Assembly: GCF_000003815.2 (NCBI RefSeq) | Contig: NC_049984.1 | Span: 14,175,664 to 14,239,663, forward strand | DNA from: Branchiostoma floridae | Lineage: Eukaryota; Chordata; Leptocardii; Amphioxiformes; Branchiostomatidae | DNA length: 64,000 nucleotides | Direction: 5' to 3' | Shown: positions 23,389-33,675 of the stretch, one piece after another | Layout: every line of letters starts with the position of its first letter | Position numbering within the stretch: position 1 is the first letter of the stretch | The notes under the pieces: model-generated | Seen by the model: the letters and a program-made list of their open reading frames with translations, nothing else | Told to the model about the DNA's origin: nothing | Database searches by the model: none | Translations under genes and position numbers: made by a program

Positions 23389-23842
23389 ATTTTTTTTAGA
23401 ATTACAAAGATTGATGAGCTTTGAAAAAAAATGTTTAAAAAATCCTATTTCAGCATAACCATAAAAATGAACAACCTGTCAATGCAATACAGCAACTGTC
23501 AAATGATAACTGTATTCTCACTCCCTTATCAAGCCAATAAGATAAAAAAAAGTTGCCAACACTTCATCTGTAAAATCACAGGAAATCTACAGTATTACTG
23601 TATACAAAGTTGATACATTCAAAGGGAGTGAATTTTTTTAATACAGGTTTACTAATTTCAGCATCTAATAAGCAGAGCAATAAATAACTATACTATAAAT
23701 AAATATCAATTTTGGACAGCATCTCTCTTCAAGTTCAATGATTGCTTACAGTGTAATTATACGATTTTAAATTAGTGCCACTAAAGTAACTAAATTAGCT
23801 CTGATGATAAATTTGTATAAAAAGTAGCAGTAGTTTTGTAAC

Positions 23843-24014
23843 GCTAGTTCACCTTTATCCGGGTGTAACCTATATCCATTGTTTTTAAAAACAGGGTTTT
23901 TAGGGATATCAGGTTGACTGACAATAGTTTAAATTTTTTAAAAATATATTTCATATTCCTATGAACTACCAATTTTTTAAAAACATGTTACTCAGTGGAT
24001 AAAGGTGAACTAGC
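23843..24014. mobile_element. MITE with GCTAGTTCACCTTTATCC termini
   Basis: The left end GCTAGTTCACCTTTATCC (23843-23860) is matched by the right end GGATAAAGGTGAACTAGC (ending 24014), exact over 18 bp; the interior is AT-rich. A second right end, 36 bp including ATGTTACTCAGTGGATAAAG, follows directly and ends at 24050. Confidence 0.85.
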
Positions 24015-24053
24015 AAAACAATGTTACTCAGTGGATAAAGGTGAACTAGCATT

Positions 24054-24121
24054 ACCTAATTCAATCATGATGACATGGATAGTGTGCTATGTCTATAATT
24101 CAATCATGATGACATGGATAG
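24054..24121. repeat. Direct duplication of a 27-bp unit
   Basis: TAATTCAATCATGATGACAT plus GGATAG occurs twice, about 40 bp apart, immediately after the duplicated MITE end. Confidence 0.85.
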
Positions 24122-24689
24122 CTTATATAGCATAAAACTGCACTCTGAACACTTTGAGTTCCACAAATTGGCCATAGAAAATACAATATTATTATTAGAT
24201 TGTGTGGTACTGCACATCATCATAATCATTATCATCACATTGCTGATTTAACTTTAAATATTTGTCATAAAAACTAGTATTTTTCACACTGCTGGCATGC
24301 GTAATTTAATCAGCTACTGCTGGTCACCAGTAAGAGTAATTTTGTAGACCTCAAAAACATGGTTACAAACTGGATAATTTGAGCGGAAAACTTTGTTCTG
24401 GATACAAAAAATCTTGCCCTAGCCCTACTTTGTGCATAGGCCAGGGGCATCTCTACTTTTTACATTATATTTAATGTACATTATGATAAATACTAATGGT
24501 AGTAGTACACACCAAGACATGCAGTGCTGTGCCTCTTTTAAGCATCATTTCACATTAGTAAGAATTTAGGTGCCTGTATAGCGGTGAACACTGGCAGTGA
24601 TACAGCAAACTTTTCAATATTTTTGTAACAAATTTGTTTCATGCATTACATACATGTATTCTCTACTAGAGTGACAGATGCATCATTCT

Positions 24690-24695
24690 TTTATT
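24690..24695 (-). other. Polyadenylation signal for the zinc-finger gene
   Basis: TTTATT on the plus strand gives AATAAA in gene sense, 82 nt after the TAG stop. Confidence 0.55.
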
Positions 24696-24776
24696 TACAG
24701 CTTGTTTGATTCAAAAATTCTATTTTATATGTTTTATGCAGATAGCTATCTATTATTCTAATTGCAGCATTCAACT

Positions 24777-27700
24777 CTACAAGTCGTTTTTCAGCGCGGC
24801 GTGCCAGTTCCTCTGTCCGCTGTGCGAGGAGTTGTAGTGTGTGCGCATCAGTCTCCACTCGTCCGTGATGTAGTTACACAGGTCGCAGGTGAACCCGCCG
24901 TGGGCATCGTGCAGTCTCATGTGCAGCTCTACAGTCTTGCTGTACAGGTGACAGCCACATATGGGGCAGTCGTGTGCGCCCGCCACAGACTGACGCTTCT
25001 TCGGTGGGAGCATCCGCGGGCTGCTGTCTATCAGCGAATCACCTCGGCCAGGCTGCGTTACCGTTTGATTGACGTCCACATTCTCGTCATCTTTTCCCGT
25101 GGGGAGGGAGGACGGGAGGTCGATATCCATGACGTTTGTGACCGATGAGTGCGCTTCTTTCACGTGCTGTTGCAGCTGGTTCCCCGGGACCTCCTGTCCG
25201 CAGATGGAACAGACTGCGCTGGTCTTCTCTCTACAGTTCATCACGTCCCCCCGGAGGAGCTCGATCGTGGTGGCGAGGAAGCCACACTCCGGGCAGAGCA
25301 GCTTCTCCTTGTGGACGTTGCGGATGTGCGTCCTCATCTCCCGCCACGACGCCGTGGAAAACTCACACTTGTCACAGCTGAATCCGCCCTTGTCATCGTG
25401 GAGCAGCATGTGGCGTTCAACGCTCTTGTCGGAGACTTGCTCGCCGCATATCCCACAGTGCCCCACACTGCCTTGTTGGTCATCCTCTTCAAACACATCA
25501 CTGTCCATTTCTAATTCATCGTCTGAGAGTACCATAACTTCATCATGTTGATCTGAAGCCGTGCCGTGAGACGACAAGCCGTTGTTGACCGTCCCTTCCC
25601 CCTGAAGTGTTGTTTCCCTGGTGCTGTTCTCTCCCTTGCTGTCCTCTGCCGTGCAGCTGACCGTACCCTGTGGCCACCTGACGTGTGGCATCTTCATGTG
25701 TTTGGTGAGCATGTTGCGGTGCATGCACATCCCACAGAGCGGACACTGCACCTGGAGGTCTTTCTTCTCAGGCATGATGGTCATCAGTCCCTGGTTCACC
25801 TGAAGCGACACGTTGGAAGGATTTTGCGACCACTGGGGGTGAGGTTCGTCTAGATGTTTTCTCAGCGAGTCTGAAGGAATCTTCTTGCTACATAGAGGGC
25901 ACTCAATTTCGACGGCTGATGCGACGTTTGACCCTCCCTGTGTGCCTGGGTTTGCTGAGACGGGCGCTGCAAACGCTCCCTTGGGCCACTGCACGTGCGG
26001 CATGTCCAGGTGTTTCCTCAGCATCCTCCGGTGCACCTTGATCTGACACAAAGGACACTGGACAAAGGGGCTGGCCTCTTTGTCCTCCCCCTTCCCTGGT
26101 GAAGCGATGGCTTTGTCTGTGGACAGAACGTGTTCGCTGTCCATGTGCGATATCAGAGCAGAAGACTGTAGCTTTACTCCACACAGCGGACATACTAAAT
26201 GAGTCAGACTTTCTTTCGTGTTCCCACCAGAGTGGCATCTTTTCAAGTGCACCTGCATTTTAGTCTTGGCCCAGCTGCTGTAAGGGCAGTTGGGGCACGT
26301 GTATTTCTTCCTGACTCGCTCGTGCCAGTCCACGTGCTTCAGGATCTCCTTCCAGGTGTCGGTGGTGAAGTCGCACCTGGGGCAGCTGAACCCGCCCTCG
26401 TCATTGTGCAGCTGCATGTGTCGCTGCACTGACTTCCTGTACAACCTGACGCCGCACACGCAGCAGTGTCCCGAAGATGTCAGCTTGTCCTTGTACTTCT
26501 CAAAGTCATCTGCCTCCAAGTCCTGAGTCTCGTCATCCTCCATGCTCACATCTACAGCTTCTTCACCTTCTTCCAATACTCTACCATCTCCCTCAGATTC
26601 CCTGTCGCTGAACGTACAAGAACCGCTTTTAAAATGTTCTTCCAGTGTCGCCTTGGAAGACGTCTCAAACTCACAATTCGCACACCTGTACGCACTGTCA
26701 TGTTTGGAGGCGAGATGTGATTCAATGTCTTCCCATGTGGCCGAAGAAAAGTCACATTGATTGCACTTGAATCCTCCCTCTGAATCGTGCAGCTCTTTGT
26801 GTCTCTGCAAAGAATGACTCTTTATCTCTACATTGCACACCGAGCATGTTTCAGTATCCTCTGTATTGTCTACAGTTTCTCCTTCCACATTTTGATCAAT
26901 GTCTGGTTCTTTCTCTGTGATGTTATTTTCGTTAGCACCACCCTTAACTTGATCAGCTGTTGCTTCTGGGTCAGTTGCCATTGCTGTCTGCGCCCCTTTA
27001 CAGACATGTTTATCTAAAAATGATTCCGACAATGTCTCATACTTACAAGACGAGCATTTCAGCTTGTGGTTTTCCTGGAGGTGATCTTTAATCTCTGGCC
27101 AAGACTCTGTTTTGAATTCACACTTATCACAGGAGAATCCCCCTTCCCGGTTGTGCAGTGTTTTGTGGATGGTGACATCTTGTCCTTGAAGCTGCTCCCC
27201 ACATTCTGCACAAATTTCAAACTCCTCATCTGCAGCAGTTTCTTCATCTTCCAAGATTCCTTCCTGGGATTTTTCATCTTTATCAATGTCTTGAGAATGA
27301 CTTGCTCTCATGCTGCTGTCACTTTCACGTCTTGTACTACTGGATTTTCTTCTTCCCTTGCTTCCATCTCCTTCCTCCTCAGCCACGCACACTTCCATGT
27401 GTTCCGCAAACACCTCTGTGGACCAGGTCTCAAAGTCGCAGTTCTGACACCTCTGCTTGGGCTTGTGCTTCCTCTGCATGTGCGAGCGCATCTCGTGCCA
27501 CTGGTCAGTCTCGAAATCACAACCATCGCAGGAGAAGCCGCCTCGATCGTTGTGCAGGTCCATGTGCCTGTCCACGGTTTTCCTGTACAGGCGTGCGTTA
27601 CAGATGGGACACACTATGGACACTGTCTTCTTTAGTTTGACTCCAGATGATGACTGCCCAGTGCCTTTAGCTCCTTCGTCATCAGCGATCCTCGTACTTC

Positions 27701-28322
27701 CTTCTGAGTCTCCCCAGGTCGGATCCAGCCTCTCTGCATCTTCCTCTCCTTCAGACATTGGCTCTTCCTTGACTGTCATGCCACTGTCTCCTCCTACATT
27801 GTTTCCTAAAGACGTAGAGGAAGACAGCCCGCGTCTTGCAAACCGTCCCGAGGATGCAACAGAACTCGGTTGTTGGATCCTCTGGGCTGCAGCTGGACCT
27901 GACGCCTGCGAGAAATGTTCGAAAGACGGTGTGACGTATGAGACTGCTTCTCTCGGCCTTTCTTGTGATAGTTGCACAGGTGGTACAGTCCATCGGACCG
28001 GTAAGTCGTTGCCAATTGAGACAGCTGACGTGCCCTGAAGCCCGTCCTTCTGAAGCATCAGATGCCGCGACCTTAGCGCCTCCGACAAAGTGGAAACGCC
28101 ACTGTTCCCCGGCTGCCTGGTAAAGCTGTTCATTGCGGGAAAGCAGTTCACAGGTCCGTGTCCCAGCATCATCTGTTGATGCTCTGTCTTGATGTGGACA
28201 ATCACATCAGCCTTCCCGGTAGAGACGGCGAAGTGACACAGCCTGCACTTATAGAGGCACAGCACCTCGATGAGGTCATCAAAGCTGTTCCCCGACAAAG
28301 CTGAGGTCAAGTGCATCTCCAT
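24777..28322 (-). CDS. Large C2H2 zinc-finger protein with repeated GGF modules
   Basis: A single coding exon of 1181 aa, starting at the ATG at 28322 (MEMHLTSALSG). The frame is open further upstream but has no ATG before a splice acceptor (TTTCAG at 28423) that ends the exon at 28422. After an N-terminal finger (YKCRLCHF...HIKTEH) come six copies of a compound module: CxxC, HxxxLH, GGFxC, CxxC, W-x-E-[IM], HxxxH. Most copies are followed by a third finger. Four single fingers of the type CPLCxxK...LRKHLD.PH.QWP lie between modules 4 and 5. Acidic Ser/Glu-rich linkers separate the modules. It probably binds nucleic acid in the nucleus, but no known orthologue is recognised and the target is unknown. 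Confidence 0.85.
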   Translation of the reverse strand: MEMHLTSALSGNSFDDLIEVLCLYKCRLCHFAVSTGKADVIVHIKTEHQQMMLGHGPVNCFPAMNSFTRQPGNSGVSTLSEALRSRHLMLQKDGLQGTSAVSIGNDLPVRWTVPPVQLSQERPREAVSYVTPSFEHFSQASGPAAAQRIQQPSSVASSGRFARRGLSSSTSLGNNVGGDSGMTVKEEPMSEGEEDAERLDPTWGDSEGSTRIADDEGAKGTGQSSSGVKLKKTVSIVCPICNARLYRKTVDRHMDLHNDRGGFSCDGCDFETDQWHEMRSHMQRKHKPKQRCQNCDFETWSTEVFAEHMEVCVAEEEGDGSKGRRKSSSTRRESDSSMRASHSQDIDKDEKSQEGILEDEETAADEEFEICAECGEQLQGQDVTIHKTLHNREGGFSCDKCEFKTESWPEIKDHLQENHKLKCSSCKYETLSESFLDKHVCKGAQTAMATDPEATADQVKGGANENNITEKEPDIDQNVEGETVDNTEDTETCSVCNVEIKSHSLQRHKELHDSEGGFKCNQCDFSSATWEDIESHLASKHDSAYRCANCEFETSSKATLEEHFKSGSCTFSDRESEGDGRVLEEGEEAVDVSMEDDETQDLEADDFEKYKDKLTSSGHCCVCGVRLYRKSVQRHMQLHNDEGGFSCPRCDFTTDTWKEILKHVDWHERVRKKYTCPNCPYSSWAKTKMQVHLKRCHSGGNTKESLTHLVCPLCGVKLQSSALISHMDSEHVLSTDKAIASPGKGEDKEASPFVQCPLCQIKVHRRMLRKHLDMPHVQWPKGAFAAPVSANPGTQGGSNVASAVEIECPLCSKKIPSDSLRKHLDEPHPQWSQNPSNVSLQVNQGLMTIMPEKKDLQVQCPLCGMCMHRNMLTKHMKMPHVRWPQGTVSCTAEDSKGENSTRETTLQGEGTVNNGLSSHGTASDQHDEVMVLSDDELEMDSDVFEEDDQQGSVGHCGICGEQVSDKSVERHMLLHDDKGGFSCDKCEFSTASWREMRTHIRNVHKEKLLCPECGFLATTIELLRGDVMNCREKTSAVCSICGQEVPGNQLQQHVKEAHSSVTNVMDIDLPSSLPTGKDDENVDVNQTVTQPGRGDSLIDSSPRMLPPKKRQSVAGAHDCPICGCHLYSKTVELHMRLHDAHGGFTCDLCNYITDEWRLMRTHYNSSHSGQRNWHAALKNDL

Positions 28323-29957
28323 ATTTGGGAGCAGGTGTTCAGTTGGGGCAGGTGAGAAGAGAAATTTACAGCTCACATTGAAGGAACAGCATCCCCTTCT
28401 CTCTCCATAGTGACAGCCACACCTGAAATAGACAAAATAAAACGACTTTGTTAGGAAAAGGCTATGTAGCCAGCATTGATACTGCTGAGTTGAACTGTTA
28501 AAATTGTACAAACAACAATCAAACTGTTGCAAATATGTGCATGACCAGGTCCTAAAAGAAGAGAAGCACATCAGAATAATCTACCAGCAAATCTATAAAC
28601 TTTAAAAGGGGCTTGGAACCATGTTACAGTATTATTCTGTATACTCTGTGTGTTAAAATGACACAGAATGGATAAAATGGTTTATGATGGCAAAAAATAC
28701 TATATGTAACATTTTATCATAATACACTGGAGGCACTGGGGGACCTTATGCTTACAAACCAAGATTTAATAGTTTCATATAAGAAACATGAATTGAAACT
28801 TAAGTCTGGGTAATTTTTTGGCTCTCAATCAGTGCTGTCTGAGGGACCCGCCCCTAGGTTGGAAATTTGCTTGTTGGGATGGGAAAAACATCACCCTGTC
28901 AGCCCAATGAAAACATATTTTTGTAACCTTAAAATCACAGATTATCAAATAAAATCATAACAACATGGGATCCTAAACCATGAGTGGGACATAGAAAATT
29001 TAAAGTTGGTGATGTTCTCAATTTGAAAGTTACTCACAAAGTAACCACAAAAGACTTAATAACTTCTGATACACTTTAAGAATATTGATATGATTGCCAG
29101 CTCAACCCAACCCAACCTCAAAACAAAGTGACAAAAACCCTCACGCCCCAACACCTTTAACAACTTATTAACTTGACACGGCCCAGTCAAAACAAAACAA
29201 AGGCCACGCCCCTTTGGCGAAACCTTGGGCACTACAACAACAATGGATCGCATCTGAGACCTTGTAAACTTCCAGTAACAGAAGTACAAAATCATTTTGT
29301 ATCAACATTGAAATATTTAAACAGTCTCCTGCCTCAAATCAAAACATGAAAACAAATCATGACCACTATTACGTTACAACAAAAATCATATTCATAATCT
29401 TTGGCCAGAGCTCGAGTATTCTTAACAATCTATTCCGATACTGGCTCTACAAGGCAGAGATTGTTGACTTTTTAACATATAGGATATTGAATTAAAGGCC
29501 AAAGAAAAAATCCTGCGTACCAGATTTCCCCAGACAGTAGGCCCCATAGCCCACAGGCCGAAAAAAGCCCGGAATTTTTCAGGGGGCCCAGCGCAGGGCA
29601 ATCATCACAAAAAATAACAGCAAATTTTTCACGGGTCGTTTTCTTTCCTCTTGTTAACGTACAACTTACACGACAACCTGAACGTTTGGTAGCTTGTGTG
29701 GATTTTTCTGGAGTGAGAATTTTAGGGAATTAGAGAGAAAAGTCGATTGTTTATTAGGAGAGGCGTGCAGGAAAAGCTAGTCTGGCGCCGGGTCAAAAAT
29801 AAATCGCAGACCCCGAGCGTGCATAATAAATTTCCCCCTGCAAAAATAAACACGTCTCATCGCTTCACGCAGAAAAAACATTCGCCATTCGTGAGGAAAA
29901 TTGCAAGAATTTGAACCTGTTGTTGGTTTAAAATTACCGATTGTTCAGAAAACTCAC

Positions 29958-30190
29958 CTGTGTTCTTGGAAAAGAGGAATTATTGGAGAAATTTTTGGTT
30001 GAAATTTTCCAGTCGCTCCCAGGGAGCCCGGCCTCGATCTGGGTTGACACTTGGACTGTTCTATTCAGGAGTTGGCTGGGGGAGAGATTCTCAAGCTCTG
30101 GACTCGCCTTTAGATTTGGCACAATGTCAGAAGAAATTTTAACTGTTATTAATCATTGATTTCCCTCGTGTGTAAGGAAATGTAGCAAAG
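29958..30190 (-). other. Likely untranslated first exon of the zinc-finger gene
   Basis: A good donor (CACAG/GTGAGT at 29958/29957) lies about 1.5 kb upstream of the coding exon. Reading through the junction keeps an open frame but meets a stop upstream with no ATG, as expected for 5' UTR. The upstream edge is a guess; GAATATGGCGGCC near 30197 may mark the promoter. The intron 28423-29957 shows nothing else. Confidence 0.4.
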
Positions 30191-30197
30191 CAGACTG

Positions 30198-30208
30198 AAT
30201 ATGGCGGC
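30198..30208 (+). promoter_or_regulatory. YY1-type motif AATATGGCGGC
   Basis: Exact fit to AAnATGGCGGC, just upstream of the inferred first exon of the zinc-finger gene. Orientation is opposite to that gene. Confidence 0.4.
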
Positions 30209-31954
30209 CCTATTGTCTAAATATACAAATCAAATAAAGCAATGTGGACCCTAGAAAACAAATGAATTAAAATCTTAAAGGTGTTTCTGACCAAAGTGCA
30301 GTTTTCAAAAGCTCACGTATCTTTGAAGAAAAATAGAATATTTGAACTTTTCGAAAAGTCCAACAACGCTTTTGCAAGCTTTCGAAACCTTCGTGTTACA
30401 GATTCGCGATGTTTAAACATGATATTTTGGATTTCCAACCCCTACAATGTAACGATGGAACGAGCCGTCTTTTACGGCGCGCCGGTGCTGGGCCTATAAA
30501 ATTTGTCGGTAGTAAAACCGCACCTATCTTTGGTGTTAAACCACTTGGGCCTGTGGCTGCCATTTTAAATGTGTGCTTGTTGCTGTCGTTGTTGTTTTAG
30601 AAAATATAGTTCTTTTTTTCTTTTCTTTGAGAAAGTAAAGAAAAGTCAACAATAATCAAAGAGCAAACACGCGTTTCTCAAAATGAATCTTGGCCTTTTA
30701 TTTTCTGTCATTTACTTTCATAATCATAGAGATAATTTGCCTTTCCTGTTAAGAGTTTTGAGTGGAGCCGACCCATATAGAAAGAACCAACCCGGTCCCC
30801 GACCAAATACATGTATCTGTCTTGCCCCGTCCCTTGCACTGTATAAATCAAAACACATTTCAAGCGTCAAGACGGAAGTAAGACCTGTAAACTTTGACCT
30901 AGAAGTGACTTTCCAGCGTGCCCAGAAGCAAAACGTCTTTGATATGCATATTGTGTCATATAATTTACAAGTAGATGTCTGGACGGAAGATAATACAATT
31001 TTCCGGCAACCATTTGGCTACTGATAGTGATAGCGCGTTAGACAAACATTGCAGCCACAAAAGAAAATGTTTCGGTTTTCCATATTTCCGGATCTGCTTG
31101 GAGATAAGTTAAATACAGTGCAACGAACAGTTTGTCAAAGTCTGGAATGCATGTAGATGGTATTCAAGCTGGGTATATTTCCTTGTCATGTTTGTAGAGC
31201 ACTGTGTTTGTAAACTGCTCCTTCCCCAAAGTGTAAAATGGAATAGCCCCCAAAATGTCTGCACTCTGCACCTGTCGTCTGGAAATGACGTGTCCCGTTT
31301 CTGGGCCAGTGTCCCGGAGAATGTATCGCTTGCATTCCAGTGGGGGACCAACTGATGACTCTTGAAGGGGTATGTATCTCAAACATAAAGGCATGCCTTT
31401 CCCCGGAATTAGAACACATCAGAACTTGGATTCAAATTTTCTACCTTTTTTTTAACGGCTTCCCCTCCATCAAAATGTGACACCCCACAATCGAGTTGGA
31501 TTTGACAACCTGTTGCATTAATGTGAGATTTTCAATATCTATTCTGGCAAAAGAAATGGCAAATAAAATCGTATACTTGAATGATTTGATTATTTTTCTT
31601 TTGATTCAACCATGAATCTCGTATCAACCATCGATCCGTGAGGTAGCGTCGGCTGTATTATTTTTTCCCATTCTTCAATAAACAACTGTATCAAGGAAAG
31701 GACATGGAAAAGGAACATTTTCTTAAGTCAATTCTATATCATTTATCGTTAGTGATAAATTTTTGTCAATTGTTGTACAATTTCGATTAAGTAGAAATAT
31801 TTCTATTCTAAATATTTTCATGAACAAAAACTAAACTTTAATTTGCCCCTTAAAGCTTTCTGTGAGAACCAATAACAAGCCGCGGATCTGAGAAACGTCA
31901 GCCAATGCAAACTTTTCCCGCCCTTCTTACTAATGTTGCACCTGAGCGCAATCC

Positions 31955-31962
31955 TGACGTCA
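31955..31962. promoter_or_regulatory. Full CRE palindrome TGACGTCA
   Basis: Palindromic CREB/ATF site directly before an ATG (MERPGCYRAGGTE) and a strong donor CTGAG/GTAAGAA at about 32000. The arrangement resembles a plus-strand first exon, but no downstream exon was found. Confidence 0.35.
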
Positions 31963-32293
31963 TGGAACGCCCTGGGTGTTACAGAGCTGGTGGTACTGAG
32001 GTAAGAAAATTCTTTGTTTACTAAAGACAAAATACCCCGTTTCTTCCACTTCAAAGTAAAGTGCTTCCATATTTTACTTTGCACAGTGTCCCTAGAGGAA
32101 ATGAAGAGAACCCCTTCAGTTTCGAGATATGTCTTGCAAAATTTGTCTTGGAACGATTTTGACATGGCTCTTGGGCACCTGGTTCCTTGTGTCCAGGTGG
32201 CCAGCGACAAGGCTACGTGTAAATCAATTAGACGTTCGGCCAATCAGCAGCTAGAAGTTACACACGAGACTGTTACACTTACAGATGGAAATT

Positions 32294-32361
32294 CTCCTAC
32301 GCAGAGACATCCAACGGCAAACCGCCTCTTGTCTGTTGCCGTTGGATGGCTCTGTGTAGGA
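32294..32361. repeat. Hairpin element, 27-bp arms
   Basis: CTCCTACGCAGAGACATCCA plus ACGGCAA pairs with TTGCCGTTGGATGGCTCTGT plus GTAGGAG across a loop of about 14 nt, with two or three mismatches. It is a compact foldback, a possible MITE or structured RNA. Confidence 0.75.
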
Positions 32362-33041
32362 GAGTGCAAATAAACGGCGAATTTCCGAAGCCGATTGTTA
32401 ACCAAACTAATTTTGGAATACAGGGTCAGAATCATGATAAGCAGACAGTGCATGGTTGTCTGAACTTTCTGTGGGTTGAACATAGTATCGTGGAAAGGTT
32501 TATTGATGCCTGTAGACACGCCAATACAAGCCCAAGCCAGGTAAAACTGGGCAATAAGTGACGTTAGCAAGCTTACTACAACTTTGTGTGAATGTAGTAT
32601 TTTCTTTGAAATAGGATGTTGCATAGATTACAGCGTCTTGTTCATGAAAACTGATATTGTAAGTCGATCTGTGAAGAAATTGTAAAAAAAAAAATATTTG
32701 GAATGGAAGATGACAAATAGAAGGAATGTGGCACTTGCGTGACAGACTATCTACATACATGTCTGCCCTTTCTCAATTTTTGTGGCAAAGAATTATGTTC
32801 TCTTTGTATGTGTGATAACATTTTCAACACTTGTGTGAGAAAAAAAAATCTATGTCTGAGACCATTTTGAACACTTGTGTGTGACAGGACAAAACGTCTC
32901 TATGTGTAAGGCCTTTTTTGACACTTATGTGTTAGAGAAGATTGCTCTATATATATGTATAATTTTGCAGCACTTGGCCCGACCGATAGTAGGACTCGTG
33001 TCTTGCTGCAAACCCTGATAGCTGTTTCTTTGCAGTACATT

Positions 33042-33056
33042 AGCGCCACCTGGCGG
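33042..33056 (-). promoter_or_regulatory. Candidate CTCF site CCGCCAGGTGGCGCT
   Basis: Matches every position of the core pattern CCRSNAGRKGGCRS on the minus strand. It is the only such match I noticed and lies between two genes. Confidence 0.4.
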
Positions 33057-33675
33057 AAACGCGAGAAGTTGCAGATCGATAACTAGACAAGACTGTCAGG
33101 TTCATTTCTCAGTGTGCACACACTTTCATTTCAGGACATTGTGACACTGCCTTTTCAAGTATTCTTGCAGCTTAAGGTCCAACTTAGATACTAGTCTCCA
33201 CATCAGGATTTATCGCATCCATGGCAGCATAGACCATGCATTTTAGTATGTCTTATTCCAAGGGACATGCGTGTTTACAACAGAAGGCATTCAGCACCAA
33301 GGGCAGGTCCATACCATACTTCTTACAACAACAACAGCAGGACCTAGTGCACAACGTGTTGTTTATAAACTACTTCACGTTTACTGTTACAGTATATGCA
33401 ACGCACTTCTTCCAGTGGATTAACTGGTCTTTTTGTTGGGTTTCTCTGTGTATATAGTATATAGTATACATTACTTTATCCCAGCCATGTTCTTCCCATA
33501 TCTGGGCTAAAACAAAATTTGGTCACCTCTGCCCTTAAAACGAATTTCTAGACATGCCTCATCTAAATGATTCGTCCTAACCCTTATTCAATGCACATTA
33601 TGTGCCTGACGCAATGATACACATGATACTACAAAGAAAAAAAGACACAGACATACTGCACTTGGTTGTAAACGA

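Larger units (their letters stand above)
30209..33675. other. Gene-poor interval between zinc-finger and calbindin-like genes
   Basis: No recognisable coding exon on either strand. Frames of 100-140 codons at 30683-31024 and 31818-32243 do not resemble a family I know and lack splice or codon support. The listed hairpin, CRE-like and CTCF-like sites lie here. Confidence 0.5.

Noticed and set aside
25069-28038. Many plus-strand frames opposite the zinc-finger exon
   Set aside because: They shadow the long GC-rich coding exon on the minus strand; none shows its own family resemblance.
28320-28571. Upstream Met at 28571 as start of the zinc-finger protein
   Set aside because: A consensus acceptor (TTTCAG) at 28423 separates that part; reading upstream of it is most likely intron.
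30683-31024. 113-codon plus-strand frame with hydrophobic start
   Set aside because: Signal-like start, but no cysteine pattern or family match; upstream and downstream give no gene structure.
31818-32243. 141-codon minus-strand frame as a gene
   Set aside because: No recognised family, no supporting splice or promoter context, and composition like the surrounding intergenic DNA.
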